Below, in pieces: positions 1-6,236 of a stretch of 6,361 bases of DNA (positions are counted from its first letter, which is position 1; each line of letters begins with the position of its first letter). Position numbers and translations under genes: made by a program. The notes under the pieces were generated by a model, which ran no database searches, had not been told where the DNA came from, and saw only the letters and a program-made list of their open reading frames with translations. The stretch covers positions 1-6,361 of the forward strand of contig JAHKAT010000180.1 in assembly GCA_018825925.1 (NCBI GenBank). The letters are read 5' to 3'. Origin of the DNA: Bacteroidota bacterium (GTDB lineage Bacteria; Bacteroidota; Bacteroidia; Flavobacteriales_D; Crocinitomicaceae).

Positions 1-2
1 AT

Positions 3-92
3 AAAGCAGGTAAAAAGTGTAAATCCGATATTTCGCAACCAATGCATGAGATAAAATTAGGATTTATTGGAGGAACTCGCAAGTCTATTTAG
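3..92 (+). CDS. possible C-terminal tail of an upstream gene (partial)
   Basis: One plus-strand frame is open from the window edge and stops at TAG 90-92, giving about 29 residues, including PMHEIKLGFIGGTRKSI at the end. I do not recognise the sequence. It would end about 24 bp before the -7 box of the NifU-type gene, which is a plausible spacing. There is a competing reading: on the minus strand an ATG at 47 opens MHWLRNIGFTLFTCF, which resembles the start of a signal peptide and runs off the window edge. A stop lies just upstream of that ATG in frame, so it could be a divergent gene. The 90 bases available do not settle which is real. Confidence 0.25.
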   Translation, partial: KAGKKCKSDISQPMHEIKLGFIGGTRKSI

Positions 93-115
93 CGTGGATT
101 CTTGGAAGTTTAACG

Positions 116-123
116 TAATTTTG
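116..123 (+). promoter_or_regulatory. Bacteroidota -7 box (TAATTTTG) of the NifU-type gene
   Basis: TAATTTTG at 116-123 matches the Bacteroidota sigma-A -7 consensus TAnnTTTG at every defined position. Transcription would start near 130, leaving a leader of about 12 nt before ATG 142. No convincing -33 TTG is found at the usual spacing; the nearest TTG (102-104) is too close. The box lies inside the longer reading frame that begins at TTG 67, so it argues for the ATG 142 start. Confidence 0.6.
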
Positions 124-141
124 CAGGAAAGAACAAAAGAT

Positions 142-741
142 ATGAAAGTCCCGGTTACCATCTACGCAGAAATGACTCCAAATCCTAGAACGATGAAATT
201 TGTTGCAAACAAATATTTATTGATTCCAGGTGATAGTGCTGAGTTTACTTCATTGGCTGATACCAAGGGATTTTCTCCTTTAGCAGAATCGCTTTTTGAA
301 TTCCCTTTCGTAAGAGGCGTTTTTTTAGCGGCTAATTTTGTGACGATTACGATCAACGACACCATTTCTTGGGATTACGTGCAAATGGAATTGCGTGAGT
401 TTATCAAAGATCACTTGCAAGATGGAAAAGAAGTTTTAACCAAAATGCCTACTCCAAAAGCTGCTCCAGTAATTGAAACCGATGGGATAAAAAAAGAATA
501 TGCTCCAAGTGAGTACGACGATGCCATTCGTGATTTGTTAGATGAATACGTACGACCAGCTGTTGAAAATGACGGAGGAGCCATCGACTTTTTAAGTTTT
601 GAAGACGGAAAAGTGAGCGTTGTTTTGAAAGGTTCGTGCTCAGGCTGCCCATCCTCAACGGCAACCTTGAAAGGAGGTATAGAGACTCTTTTGAAAAGCC
701 ATATCCCAGCAGTTGAAGAAGTGGTTGCTTTTGAGGGGTAG
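142..741 (+). CDS. NifU/Nfu-family Fe-S cluster scaffold protein
   Basis: This 199-residue protein probably holds or carries Fe-S clusters and passes them to cytoplasmic apoproteins. The N-terminal part (about residues 4-90) matches the Nfu N-terminal domain, opening with VPVTIYAEMTPNPRTMKFV. A short, proline- and lysine-rich linker (about 100-120) leads to the NifU C-terminal domain (about 125-195). That domain has the ENDGGAI motif (142-148) and the cluster-binding CxxC (Cys166, Cys169, in GSCSGCPSS). Both domains are present and the length is usual for the two-domain Nfu type found across Bacteroidota. The frame can be extended to a TTG at 67, but those 25 residues are not part of the family and contain a -7 promoter box, so ATG 142 is chosen. 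It appears to be transcribed alone; the next gene converges on it. Confidence 0.95.
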   Translation: MKVPVTIYAEMTPNPRTMKFVANKYLLIPGDSAEFTSLADTKGFSPLAESLFEFPFVRGVFLAANFVTITINDTISWDYVQMELREFIKDHLQDGKEVLTKMPTPKAAPVIETDGIKKEYAPSEYDDAIRDLLDEYVRPAVENDGGAIDFLSFEDGKVSVVLKGSCSGCPSSTATLKGGIETLLKSHIPAVEEVVAFEG

Positions 742-1024
742 TAATCAGTTTCAAATTATTGAAAGGAACGTATGCTGTTTGCTATTAGTCGTTGATTAAC
801 GGTTAATACACGGCTATTGATTTTGATTATCAGCAACATACCCTGTTTTCTGTTAATATTTTAACAATAAGTAAAAACAAAGTTCTTATTACACCCTTGG
901 AATCCCATAGCCGTTTCTAGCCGTTTTAAACATTTTTAATCCTGAAAACCAAACATTTAACCTTCCAAATTATATAAATCCTAAAAAGCGAGCTATTTAC
1001 TCTTGTGAAATTCCAATTCCAAAA
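742..1024. other. convergent intergenic region with small palindromes and a tandem motif
   Basis: These 283 bases lie between the 3' ends of two converging genes. No convincing reading frame or RNA gene is visible. Structure seen: the palindrome ATTAAC-G-GTTAAT (795-807); the inverted repeat TGTTAA-TATT-TTAACA (851-866); and a tandem 10-mer TAGCCGTTTC/TAGCCGTTTT (908-927), whose core ATAGCCG (907-913) is repeated in inverted orientation as CGGCTAT at 811-817. No strong rho-independent terminator was found for either gene. The elements may be bidirectional 3'-end structures or chance in AT-rich sequence. Confidence 0.4.
749..764 (+). terminator. weak AT-rich hairpin after the NifU-type gene
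   Basis: Eight bases after the stop codon, TTTCAA (749-754) and TTGAAA (759-764) can pair around a four-base loop. The stem is AT-rich and no T-tract follows, so this is at best a weak transcription end or a 3'-end stabiliser. Confidence 0.2.
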
Positions 1025-1753
1025 TTATAACCATTGAAAAGCATCCTCCAAAATTCGTTTACCCCACGATTGACCGCCTAATTGTTTTTCCATTAATTCC
1101 CGCAAAGTAGAAAGGGTATACACATCCTTTTTAGGTAAGTCAATGTTGAATTCCTCCTTTTTCGTCGCGACAATTTGTACGTCTTTAGCGAAATACACGA
1201 TACTTCCATCTTCCGTTGCTAATCCTAATATAGCTCCGGGTAAACCAAAATATCCTTCCGGACCAACGGATGGTACAATGTCAACGCTATACCAAGCATA
1301 AATCCGAGTAGAATCATTGGGCTCATAAATAGCTTTACGGCAATTGTATTTGCCAATGTTTCGCTTGCTATCAGTTATTTTCCAAGCTCTTAAGGTATTG
1401 GTGTCTTTAACAAAAACCTTTTGACCAGCCAACTCCAAGACAATTACTTTTTCATTGGTATTGAAATTTTGTCGCATGGTGTTTCGAGTTGTCGCCCAGC
1501 TAAAATTATCTGGAGCGTCGGACAAGATAGGTTTGAAAATAGAAATGGTATCATTGAAAATTAATTCAAACTCTTCCGTTTTATTTTTTTCATTGCCCAT
1601 GAAACGGCGCATTCTCTCATCGTTAAACTTCTTTTCAAGATTGGTTTTCCTTTCAAATAATATACGCCCTTCTGTTATAATTTGTGCTTGTGCTCCTCCT
1701 CCTAAAATTAGAAGAAGTAGCCACAAAATCCCTTTAGAAAAATCCTTTTGCAT
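1025..1753 (-). CDS. GLPGLI-family secreted protein
   Basis: This 242-residue exported protein belongs to the GLPGLI family of Bacteroidota, whose biochemical role is not established. A signal peptide is clear: a hydrophobic run WLLLLILGGG (11-20), then AQA with cleavage expected before Gln24. The family core is visible as W124-K-I, a conserved Cys138 in KYNCRKA, AWY (153-155), and the name-giving motif as GLPGAILGL (170-178), a variant of the usual GLPGLIL. The length is typical. The ATG lies 20 bp inside the 3' end of the preceding outer-membrane barrel gene, with a GAAGAAG run just before it, which suggests translational coupling. GLPGLI genes often sit beside such barrel genes, so a periplasmic or outer-membrane partner role is inferred. 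No catalytic site is recognised. Confidence 0.9.
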   Translation of the reverse strand: MQKDFSKGILWLLLLILGGGAQAQIITEGRILFERKTNLEKKFNDERMRRFMGNEKNKTEEFELIFNDTISIFKPILSDAPDNFSWATTRNTMRQNFNTNEKVIVLELAGQKVFVKDTNTLRAWKITDSKRNIGKYNCRKAIYEPNDSTRIYAWYSVDIVPSVGPEGYFGLPGAILGLATEDGSIVYFAKDVQIVATKKEEFNIDLPKKDVYTLSTLRELMEKQLGGQSWGKRILEDAFQWL

Positions 1754-4493
1754 CTTCTTCTTTTGCTTTACGATTATTAAATCTGTATGTCATTTTCAAT
1801 AAGAAATATCGTGATATAATCTTAGTGAAATTATCTGTTACAACATTTTGAGAAACATAGCGGTTCGCCGATATATTTTGGTTCAAAATATCATTCATCA
1901 AGGCGGTTACTTCCAGGTTTTGTGTTTTCAAGAAATACTTGGAAATGGCTGCGTTTAATATAAAGTAATTGATATTGTAGCCATTACTTCGTTGACCGTT
2001 TAAAGTATAATTTCCATTTGTTTCAATTTTGAATCCTTTCGGAAGTCTCCATGTAATCCCAGCGAAATAACTTTGTGTCGTAAATGGCTGAGTGTTGAAA
2101 GTCTCTAAACTATTGGTCGGCGAACTTAAGTTGAATGAGTTGCGTAAAGTAATTTCTAAAGAATCAAAATTGACCACATAGTCCATGTTCAAACCAAGGT
2201 TTCTAGTCAAACCAATATTTTTGTCACCATTAATGTACGATGTGTTTTGTGAATGTAAATAGTTGAAATTCGGTCGAAGCGTAAAAACTCTGTTGAACAT
2301 AGGAATTCCAGCTCCTGCATAACCAACAAGATAATAGTTCCCGCTCACATTCACAGTTTGATTGAGCTGCACTCCAAAACCACTCGGGATGATAGTAGTT
2401 GAATCACCAAAAGCGTTTTGAGTTACTTGGCCATTCATTCCCAAATAAATGTAGCGTCCTTTTAAGGCATTGTAAGTATTAAAACTCAGGTCAAAATTGT
2501 GCTCATAATTTGGCAGCAAATTGGGGTTACCAATGCGAATACGATTGGGGTTCGAATTGTCAGGGACAGGTTGCAAATCATTTACCGAAGGAAGCGTGGA
2601 GTTGGTACGATAACGCAACACAAACCGTTTACTTTGGTTGGGTGAATATCGATAGGTTAATGTGGGAAGAAAGTTGGTCACATTTTGTTCAATCACATTT
2701 TGAGTAAACAAATTGGTGTTTTCAATTGCTACGTTTCTTAAGCGAACACCGGCGTTTAGAGAGTGCTTTCTCGCCTCTCGCCACACCAATAATCCTAAGC
2801 GGTGCGATTCACGAAGATTATCAAAGTTGTTTGTGAAAATTGCGTTTATAGAGTCATACCTTTGTGTATTAGGGTTATAAAAATCCTGGGTTTCACGCTC
2901 TTGATTGTTGAAACCGAATTCATACATGTAATCTGCTTGAATTTTATATTTCTCGCCAATTGGCTCATAATAGGTCAAAAAAGCGTTGTGGTTTCTTACA
3001 TCGCGTGATGATGTTTTTAGCTGCTGAAAAGTAGTGTCATAAAAGCTGTATCTATTGTCTGAGATCAATGTTCCTTCAGCGATATCCTCCGTCATGCTCA
3101 ATAAATAACGAAGATTGATTTCTCTCCTTTTTTTCATAAACTTCCTCTGAAAACGCAAATCATTATTCAACGAGGTTGTATTAGAAACATTAGTATTCGA
3201 AACATTATTGAAACGCTGCAATGAATCGTTTACATCACGGTAAGAACTATAGTCTGAGTTGTTTTGATTAGCGCCAGAAAGAGTAATAGACGGTCGTATT
3301 TCTAAAGTGGTCAATGAATCTAATTTCCCCTCATATCTAAAATTGATTCTGTGCGACTCGTCAAAACTCACATTGCGTGTACTATCATCTGAGAAGAAGG
3401 TCGAATCTTCGACAAAGTACTGAGATCTACTCTGAGCAATAGAGGTTAAATTGGTATTGTAATACGAATAGTTAAAACCAAGGGTATGGTTTTTCTTTTT
3501 ACCATATTTATCACTGAAATAAACTCCAGCTTTTAAAGTCTTTGGAATACCTTGATTTTGATTATTATTAAAGTCTACAAAAATTCCATCGTCATCAAAA
3601 CGATTGGTTCGACCTTCATTTTCTAAGCCGAATTTAGAACGATCGCCAAAGCCAAAGTCACTTTTAGGTGTATTTGCGGCAAGTACGAAAACGGAAATTT
3701 TTTGTGTTCGATTGAACTTGTTCACTAACAACTCTGTTTCATAAAACTGTTGAAAATCAGTGCCTCCCGAAATTCGGCCGAAATAACCTTTCTTGGCGTC
3801 ATCTTTTAATCTCAAATCAAGAACTTGTATGGTTTCTTCACCGTCGGCACCATTTGCTTGTTTTTTCTCGTATACTTGAACTGTTTCAACACCACTTGCA
3901 CCTAAGTTTTTTGTGGCAATAGTTGGATCACTCCCGAAAAATTCATCACCATCCACTAATACTTGACCAATTTCTTTTCCTTGGGATTTCAATTTTCCGT
4001 CTTTGTCAATTTCAATACCAGGCAATTTTTTCAATAAATCTTCAACTACGGCATTTTCTGCAACCGCAAAGGAGTCGGCGACATATACCAATGTGTCACC
4101 TTTGTAATAAATGGGGTCTTTATAAGCATAAATGATTACCTCGTCTAATTCTTGTGCCTTAGTAGGCATTGTGATAGTTGGAATTGTGATATCAGCATTT
4201 CCAGAATGACCAAACATGTAATAGGTTTTGTCGTCAAATTGAGGATGGCTAATAATCAATGAAAAAGTGTCGACATCGAAACTGTTTAAATCGAAATTAC
4301 CCTTAGCATCTGTTCGGGTAAACCCAAGCAACAAAGAATCTTTAATTCTGACAGCAGTAGCGACAGCATTTTTCAAAGGCTTAGAGCCAGTAGTGTCGTA
4401 AACTGTGCCACGAACGCGCATTGGAGTTTGACCAAAGGCTGTTGTAAATAAAATTAGGGTAAGAGCAGTGTACAAGTACTTTTTCAAAGGCAT
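1734..4493 (-). CDS. outer-membrane beta-barrel protein with carboxypeptidase-regulatory-like and plug domains (TonB-receptor-like)
   Basis: This 919-residue protein is a TonB-receptor-like barrel of the outer membrane. A signal peptide (about 1-21, PLKKYLYTALTLILFTTAFG) is followed by a carboxypeptidase-regulatory-like Ig-type domain (about 26-95, with VRGTVYDTTGSKPLKNA and TDAKGNFDL). A plug-like domain (about 115-230) carries KLPGIEIDKDGK and GQVLVDGDEFFG. The rest is beta-barrel, rich in alternating aromatic and Asn/Ser strands, ending in YFLLKMTYRFNNR near the C-terminus. This layout fits the 'outer membrane beta-barrel family' of Bacteroidota. The substrate cannot be read from the sequence, and no SusD-like partner is present. 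The frame extends to ATG 4565, but a perfect -7 box (4514-4521) lies in that extension and the signal peptide begins at ATG 4493, so that start is chosen. It overlaps the downstream GLPGLI gene by 20 bp. Confidence 0.93.
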   Translation of the reverse strand: MPLKKYLYTALTLILFTTAFGQTPMRVRGTVYDTTGSKPLKNAVATAVRIKDSLLLGFTRTDAKGNFDLNSFDVDTFSLIISHPQFDDKTYYMFGHSGNADITIPTITMPTKAQELDEVIIYAYKDPIYYKGDTLVYVADSFAVAENAVVEDLLKKLPGIEIDKDGKLKSQGKEIGQVLVDGDEFFGSDPTIATKNLGASGVETVQVYEKKQANGADGEETIQVLDLRLKDDAKKGYFGRISGGTDFQQFYETELLVNKFNRTQKISVFVLAANTPKSDFGFGDRSKFGLENEGRTNRFDDDGIFVDFNNNQNQGIPKTLKAGVYFSDKYGKKKNHTLGFNYSYYNTNLTSIAQSRSQYFVEDSTFFSDDSTRNVSFDESHRINFRYEGKLDSLTTLEIRPSITLSGANQNNSDYSSYRDVNDSLQRFNNVSNTNVSNTTSLNNDLRFQRKFMKKRREINLRYLLSMTEDIAEGTLISDNRYSFYDTTFQQLKTSSRDVRNHNAFLTYYEPIGEKYKIQADYMYEFGFNNQERETQDFYNPNTQRYDSINAIFTNNFDNLRESHRLGLLVWREARKHSLNAGVRLRNVAIENTNLFTQNVIEQNVTNFLPTLTYRYSPNQSKRFVLRYRTNSTLPSVNDLQPVPDNSNPNRIRIGNPNLLPNYEHNFDLSFNTYNALKGRYIYLGMNGQVTQNAFGDSTTIIPSGFGVQLNQTVNVSGNYYLVGYAGAGIPMFNRVFTLRPNFNYLHSQNTSYINGDKNIGLTRNLGLNMDYVVNFDSLEITLRNSFNLSSPTNSLETFNTQPFTTQSYFAGITWRLPKGFKIETNGNYTLNGQRSNGYNINYFILNAAISKYFLKTQNLEVTALMNDILNQNISANRYVSQNVVTDNFTKIISRYFLLKMTYRFNNRKAKEEDAKGFF

Positions 4494-4513
4494 ACATTCG
4501 TGTTTAAGACGTA

Positions 4514-4521
4514 CAAACTTA
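4514..4521 (-). promoter_or_regulatory. Bacteroidota -7 box (TAAGTTTG) of the outer-membrane barrel gene
   Basis: On the minus strand TAAGTTTG matches TAnnTTTG exactly. Transcription would begin about 14 nt before ATG 4493. No clear -33 TTG is found at the expected distance. This promoter would drive the barrel gene and the overlapping GLPGLI gene as one unit, separate from the lipoprotein gene upstream. Confidence 0.6.
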
Positions 4522-4563
4522 GGCAATAATGAAAGAGAGAACTTAATAAATATTGTTAACACC

Positions 4564-4591
4564 AAAAATTTCTCGATGAACGGGAGAATTT
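4564..4591 (-). terminator. terminator-like hairpin after the lipoprotein gene
   Basis: Read on the minus strand, TTCTC and GAGAA (plus-strand positions 4584-4588 and 4570-4574) pair around a nine-base loop. The stem extends past one mismatch into flanking A/T pairs, and TTTTT (4564-4568) follows. It begins 12 bp after the lipoprotein stop and lies before the barrel promoter, a sensible place to separate the two transcripts. The stem is short, so efficiency is uncertain. Confidence 0.4.
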
Positions 4592-4602
4592 AATCGGTGA
4601 AA

Positions 4603-5379
4603 TTATTCAGTGACGATATCAACCTTCAATAAAACTTGAAATTCGAAGTTTTGTTGGTCTACCATTTTCTCATAATTAACCACCAAAGGAGTATTAATCA
4701 TGCGTCGTTCGTTCTTCTTCAAGAATGTTACTTGCGTATCCTCGAATTGAACTAAAAGCGACGATGTGAAATCAGAAGCACCCGGACCGCCAACAATTAA
4801 ATAATCCATCGGGCCATTCGCGAAAAATCCTTGAAATGTAGTTTTAAAAGGCCCTTCTTGGTTCAATACCATCATCGCCATTTTCATCGAGCAGTCGAAA
4901 GGTGTAACTTGTGAGAAATCGTGGGTTTCAATTTCATCTTCATATTCCGAAAAACGTTCCTTGGTATAAACGGGTTTCCCTTTTTCATTGTAGAAGGAAA
5001 TCCGTTCTATAAAACTCCCGTTATGATTTACTTTGTCAATGATTAACTCCCTGGATACAATACGTTTTCCATTTTCTAAATAGAAATATCGAATACCTCT
5101 ATTTTGTGTTTTTGCATTGAAGAACTTTTCCTCCATTTTTACCACATTACCTCCTTTGTCAAGGTAGGCGAAAACCTCTTCTGTTGATTGGTCATTGTTA
5201 ATATAGGCCAAAGAATTTCCAATCTGGAATTCAGAAATACGGCTATCGATAGATGCCATCTTTGATTCAAAAAGTTCAATTTGCGCGAAATCGTCACCCG
5301 ACACTCCGATTTCATCGTCGGATTTTGGGGTCATTTGACAGCCTACAAAAAGTAAGAGAACAATAAGGAAACGCAACAT
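4603..5379 (-). CDS. putative lipoprotein of unknown function
   Basis: I do not recognise this 258-residue protein. Its N-terminus MLRFLIVLLLFVGCQ is a short lipoprotein signal: Arg3, a hydrophobic core, and FVGC with lipidation expected at Cys14. The residues after Cys14 are polar and acidic (QMTPKSDDEIGVSGDD), a pattern common in exported Bacteroidota lipoproteins. The middle contains strand-like segments with repeated Asn/Glu-Gly-Lys turns (YFYLENGKR, FYNEKGKP), which loosely recall YwqK/MORN-like repeats, but the match is too weak for a call. A glycine-rich stretch (LIVGGPGAS) follows. The gene has its own -7 box and a terminator-like hairpin, so it may be a single-gene unit. Its position upstream of two other envelope genes on the same strand may or may not mean shared function. 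Confidence 0.82.
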   Translation of the reverse strand: MLRFLIVLLLFVGCQMTPKSDDEIGVSGDDFAQIELFESKMASIDSRISEFQIGNSLAYINNDQSTEEVFAYLDKGGNVVKMEEKFFNAKTQNRGIRYFYLENGKRIVSRELIIDKVNHNGSFIERISFYNEKGKPVYTKERFSEYEDEIETHDFSQVTPFDCSMKMAMMVLNQEGPFKTTFQGFFANGPMDYLIVGGPGASDFTSSLLVQFEDTQVTFLKKNERRMINTPLVVNYEKMVDQQNFEFQVLLKVDIVTE

Positions 5380-5405
5380 TTGATATGGTTTTACGAATTT
5401 TAGAA

Positions 5406-5413
5406 CAAAGGTA
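5406..5413 (-). promoter_or_regulatory. Bacteroidota -7 box (TACCTTTG) of the lipoprotein gene
   Basis: On the minus strand TACCTTTG matches TAnnTTTG exactly and lies 26 bp before ATG 5379. No -33 TTG at normal spacing is evident. It sits in the 144-bp divergent region shared with the plus-strand membrane-protein gene. Confidence 0.55.
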
Positions 5414-5504
5414 ACAATCTAATTTGGTTTAATATATGACCTCGAGTTTGGGTGTAAATATCAATTGATTTAGAAATTTTCAAACGATTAATAAAAAGAA
5501 TTTA

Positions 5505-5512
5505 TACTTTCG
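5505..5512 (+). promoter_or_regulatory. possible -7 box (TACTTTCG) of the DUF2231-like gene
   Basis: TACTTTCG differs from TAnnTTTG at one defined position (C for the third T). It lies 11 bp before ATG 5524, which would make the leader only a few bases. The stretch between, GAAAAAAAAGAA-like, is the A-rich type common before start codons in Bacteroidota. No -33 element is recognised. Confidence 0.35.
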
Positions 5513-5523
5513 AAAAAAAAGAA

Positions 5524-6024
5524 ATGACACAAGCACACTTACATTTAGTCTTGAACCACCTTCCTATTTTGGGAACCTTATTTGGATTTGTTGTTTTGGC
5601 TTTAGGTCTGTTAAAAGGCGAAAGAACTTATCAAAAAATAGGATTAATCACCTTGTTACTAGCTTCTCTATTTATTTTCCCAGCGTTTTACACAGGAGAA
5701 GCAGCTGAACATGCTACCGAACGAATCGTTGGTTCATCACACGACATGCTCGAAGAACATGAAGAATTAGGTGAAAAGGCACTTTGGGCTTCCGGCGTAT
5801 TAGCTGGATTTTCTCTGATAGTTTTAGTTCTTAGTTATAGAAATCGACATATAGATTACACCAGAATTAAATGGGTGGTTTTGGGATGGTCGGCGGCTTG
5901 TTTACTTTTATTATTTCTGACAGGCATGCATGGAGGAAAAATTCGTCGCCCTGAATTGCGCGGTGAAAAACCAATGATGATAGAATACAAAAAAGACAGT
6001 CATCACTCCCATAAAGCACATTAG
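5524..6024 (+). CDS. four-helix, histidine-bearing membrane protein, DUF2231-like
   Basis: This 166-residue protein is predicted to span the inner membrane four times (about 8-30, 37-57, 86-105 and 115-135). The start HLHLVLNHLPILGTLFG and the segment after helix 2 (FPAFYTGEAAEH, then a His/Glu-rich loop HDMLEEHEELGEKAL) resemble the DUF2231 pattern, in which a His-Pro-containing first helix and a Gly-Glu turn are typical. Family assignment is by eye. Histidines 5, 7, 12, 63, 73, 79 and 136 lie at or near helix ends and could bind haem or metal; that is inference. A short C-terminal tail ends HHSHKAH, a further possible metal site. ATG 5524 follows an A-rich stretch and gives the complete first helix. 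The gene is divergent from the lipoprotein gene and stands alone, with a tRNA-like array promoter 36 bp behind it. Confidence 0.88.
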   Translation: MTQAHLHLVLNHLPILGTLFGFVVLALGLLKGERTYQKIGLITLLLASLFIFPAFYTGEAAEHATERIVGSSHDMLEEHEELGEKALWASGVLAGFSLIVLVLSYRNRHIDYTRIKWVVLGWSAACLLLLFLTGMHGGKIRRPELRGEKPMMIEYKKDSHHSHKAH

Positions 6025-6025
6025 T

Positions 6026-6048
6026 TTGAAATTTTTATTGTTTTTCAA
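6026..6048 (+). terminator. weak hairpin after the DUF2231-like gene
   Basis: TTGAAA (6026-6031) and TTTCAA (6043-6048) can pair around an 11-base loop directly after the stop codon. The stem is AT-rich and lacks a following T-tract. Its loop also contains the -33 TTG of the next promoter, so any terminator role is doubtful. Confidence 0.18.
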
Positions 6049-6067
6049 GATTAATTCATTACATTTG
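6038..6067 (+). promoter_or_regulatory. strong Bacteroidota promoter (TTG-N19-TACATTTG) facing the tRNA-like array
   Basis: TTG at 6038-6040 and TACATTTG at 6060-6067 are separated by 19 bp, the expected spacing between the -33 and -7 elements of Bacteroidota housekeeping promoters, and the -7 box matches TAnnTTTG exactly. This is the best promoter in the window. No protein gene follows it; transcription starting around 6074 would run through a leader hairpin and then the 108-bp repeat units. Confidence 0.7.
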
Positions 6068-6074
6068 CACTCGC

Positions 6075-6094
6075 GTTTGAGAAACGACTCAAAC
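6075..6094 (+). other. leader hairpin between the array promoter and the first repeat
   Basis: GTTTGAG (6075-6081) and CTCAAAC (6088-6094) form a perfect 7-bp stem with a six-base loop AAACGA, beginning almost exactly at the predicted transcription start. ATTTTG follows. It could be a 5'-protecting structure of an array transcript or, less likely given only four Ts, a terminator. Confidence 0.5.
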
Positions 6095-6128
6095 ATTTTG
6101 AAATAACAATATATTGTGAAGATATATT

Positions 6129-6197
6129 GCATGGTGGAGCAGTTGGTAGCTCGTCGGGCTCATATCCGTCCACCATTGGACGGACGCACGTTCGAGT
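6129..6197 (+). pseudogene. tRNA-fMet-like unit 1 (aberrant 3' half)
   Basis: The D-arm GAGC-AGTTGGTA-GCTC (6137-6152) and the anticodon arm CGGG-CTCATA-TCCG with anticodon CAT are those of a bacterial initiator tRNA-Met, except that the anticodon loop is one base short. After it, the 3' half is not tRNA-like: a hairpin TCCGTCC-ACCATT-GGACGGA (6165-6184) occupies the variable region, then GTTCGAGT (6190-6197) looks like a T-loop without a pairing T-stem. No acceptor 3' strand complementary to the 5' strand follows. This unit reads GCATGGTGG where later units read GCGGGGTGG. It is unlikely to act as a translating tRNA; it may be a pseudogene or a tRNA-derived small RNA. Confidence 0.7.
6165..6184 (+). 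other. GC-rich hairpin replacing the tRNA 3' half, unit 1
   Basis: TCCGTCC and GGACGGA form a perfect 7-bp stem with loop ACCATT. In this unit TCCACCAT (6169-6176) is also fully complementary to ATGGTGGA at 6131-6138, at the start of the tRNA-like part. The RNA could therefore switch between the local hairpin and a long-range pairing that encloses the D-arm. Confidence 0.7.
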
Positions 6198-6236
6198 TTA
6201 GTTTTTTGAAATAGCAAAATATTAAGAAGATATATT

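Noticed and set aside
67..141. TTG start at 67 for the NifU-type protein
   Set aside because: The 25 extra residues are outside the family, and a perfect -7 promoter box lies within them, so a transcript starting there would lack this start.
449..754. Minus-strand 101-residue frame antisense to the NifU-type gene
   Set aside because: Shadow of a gene with a clear CxxC-containing NifU domain; no promoter or family resemblance.
1455..1802. Plus-strand 115-residue frame antisense to the GLPGLI gene
   Set aside because: It lies opposite a well-supported family member and its translation is not protein-like.
1734..4493. SusC-type glycan uptake receptor
   Set aside because: No SusD-like partner or glycan enzymes are nearby, and the plug and barrel resemble the general outer-membrane beta-barrel family rather than SusC.
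6129..6197. Functional initiator tRNA-Met gene
   Set aside because: The anticodon loop is one base short, the T-stem does not pair, and no acceptor 3' strand follows, so a cloverleaf cannot close in the normal way.
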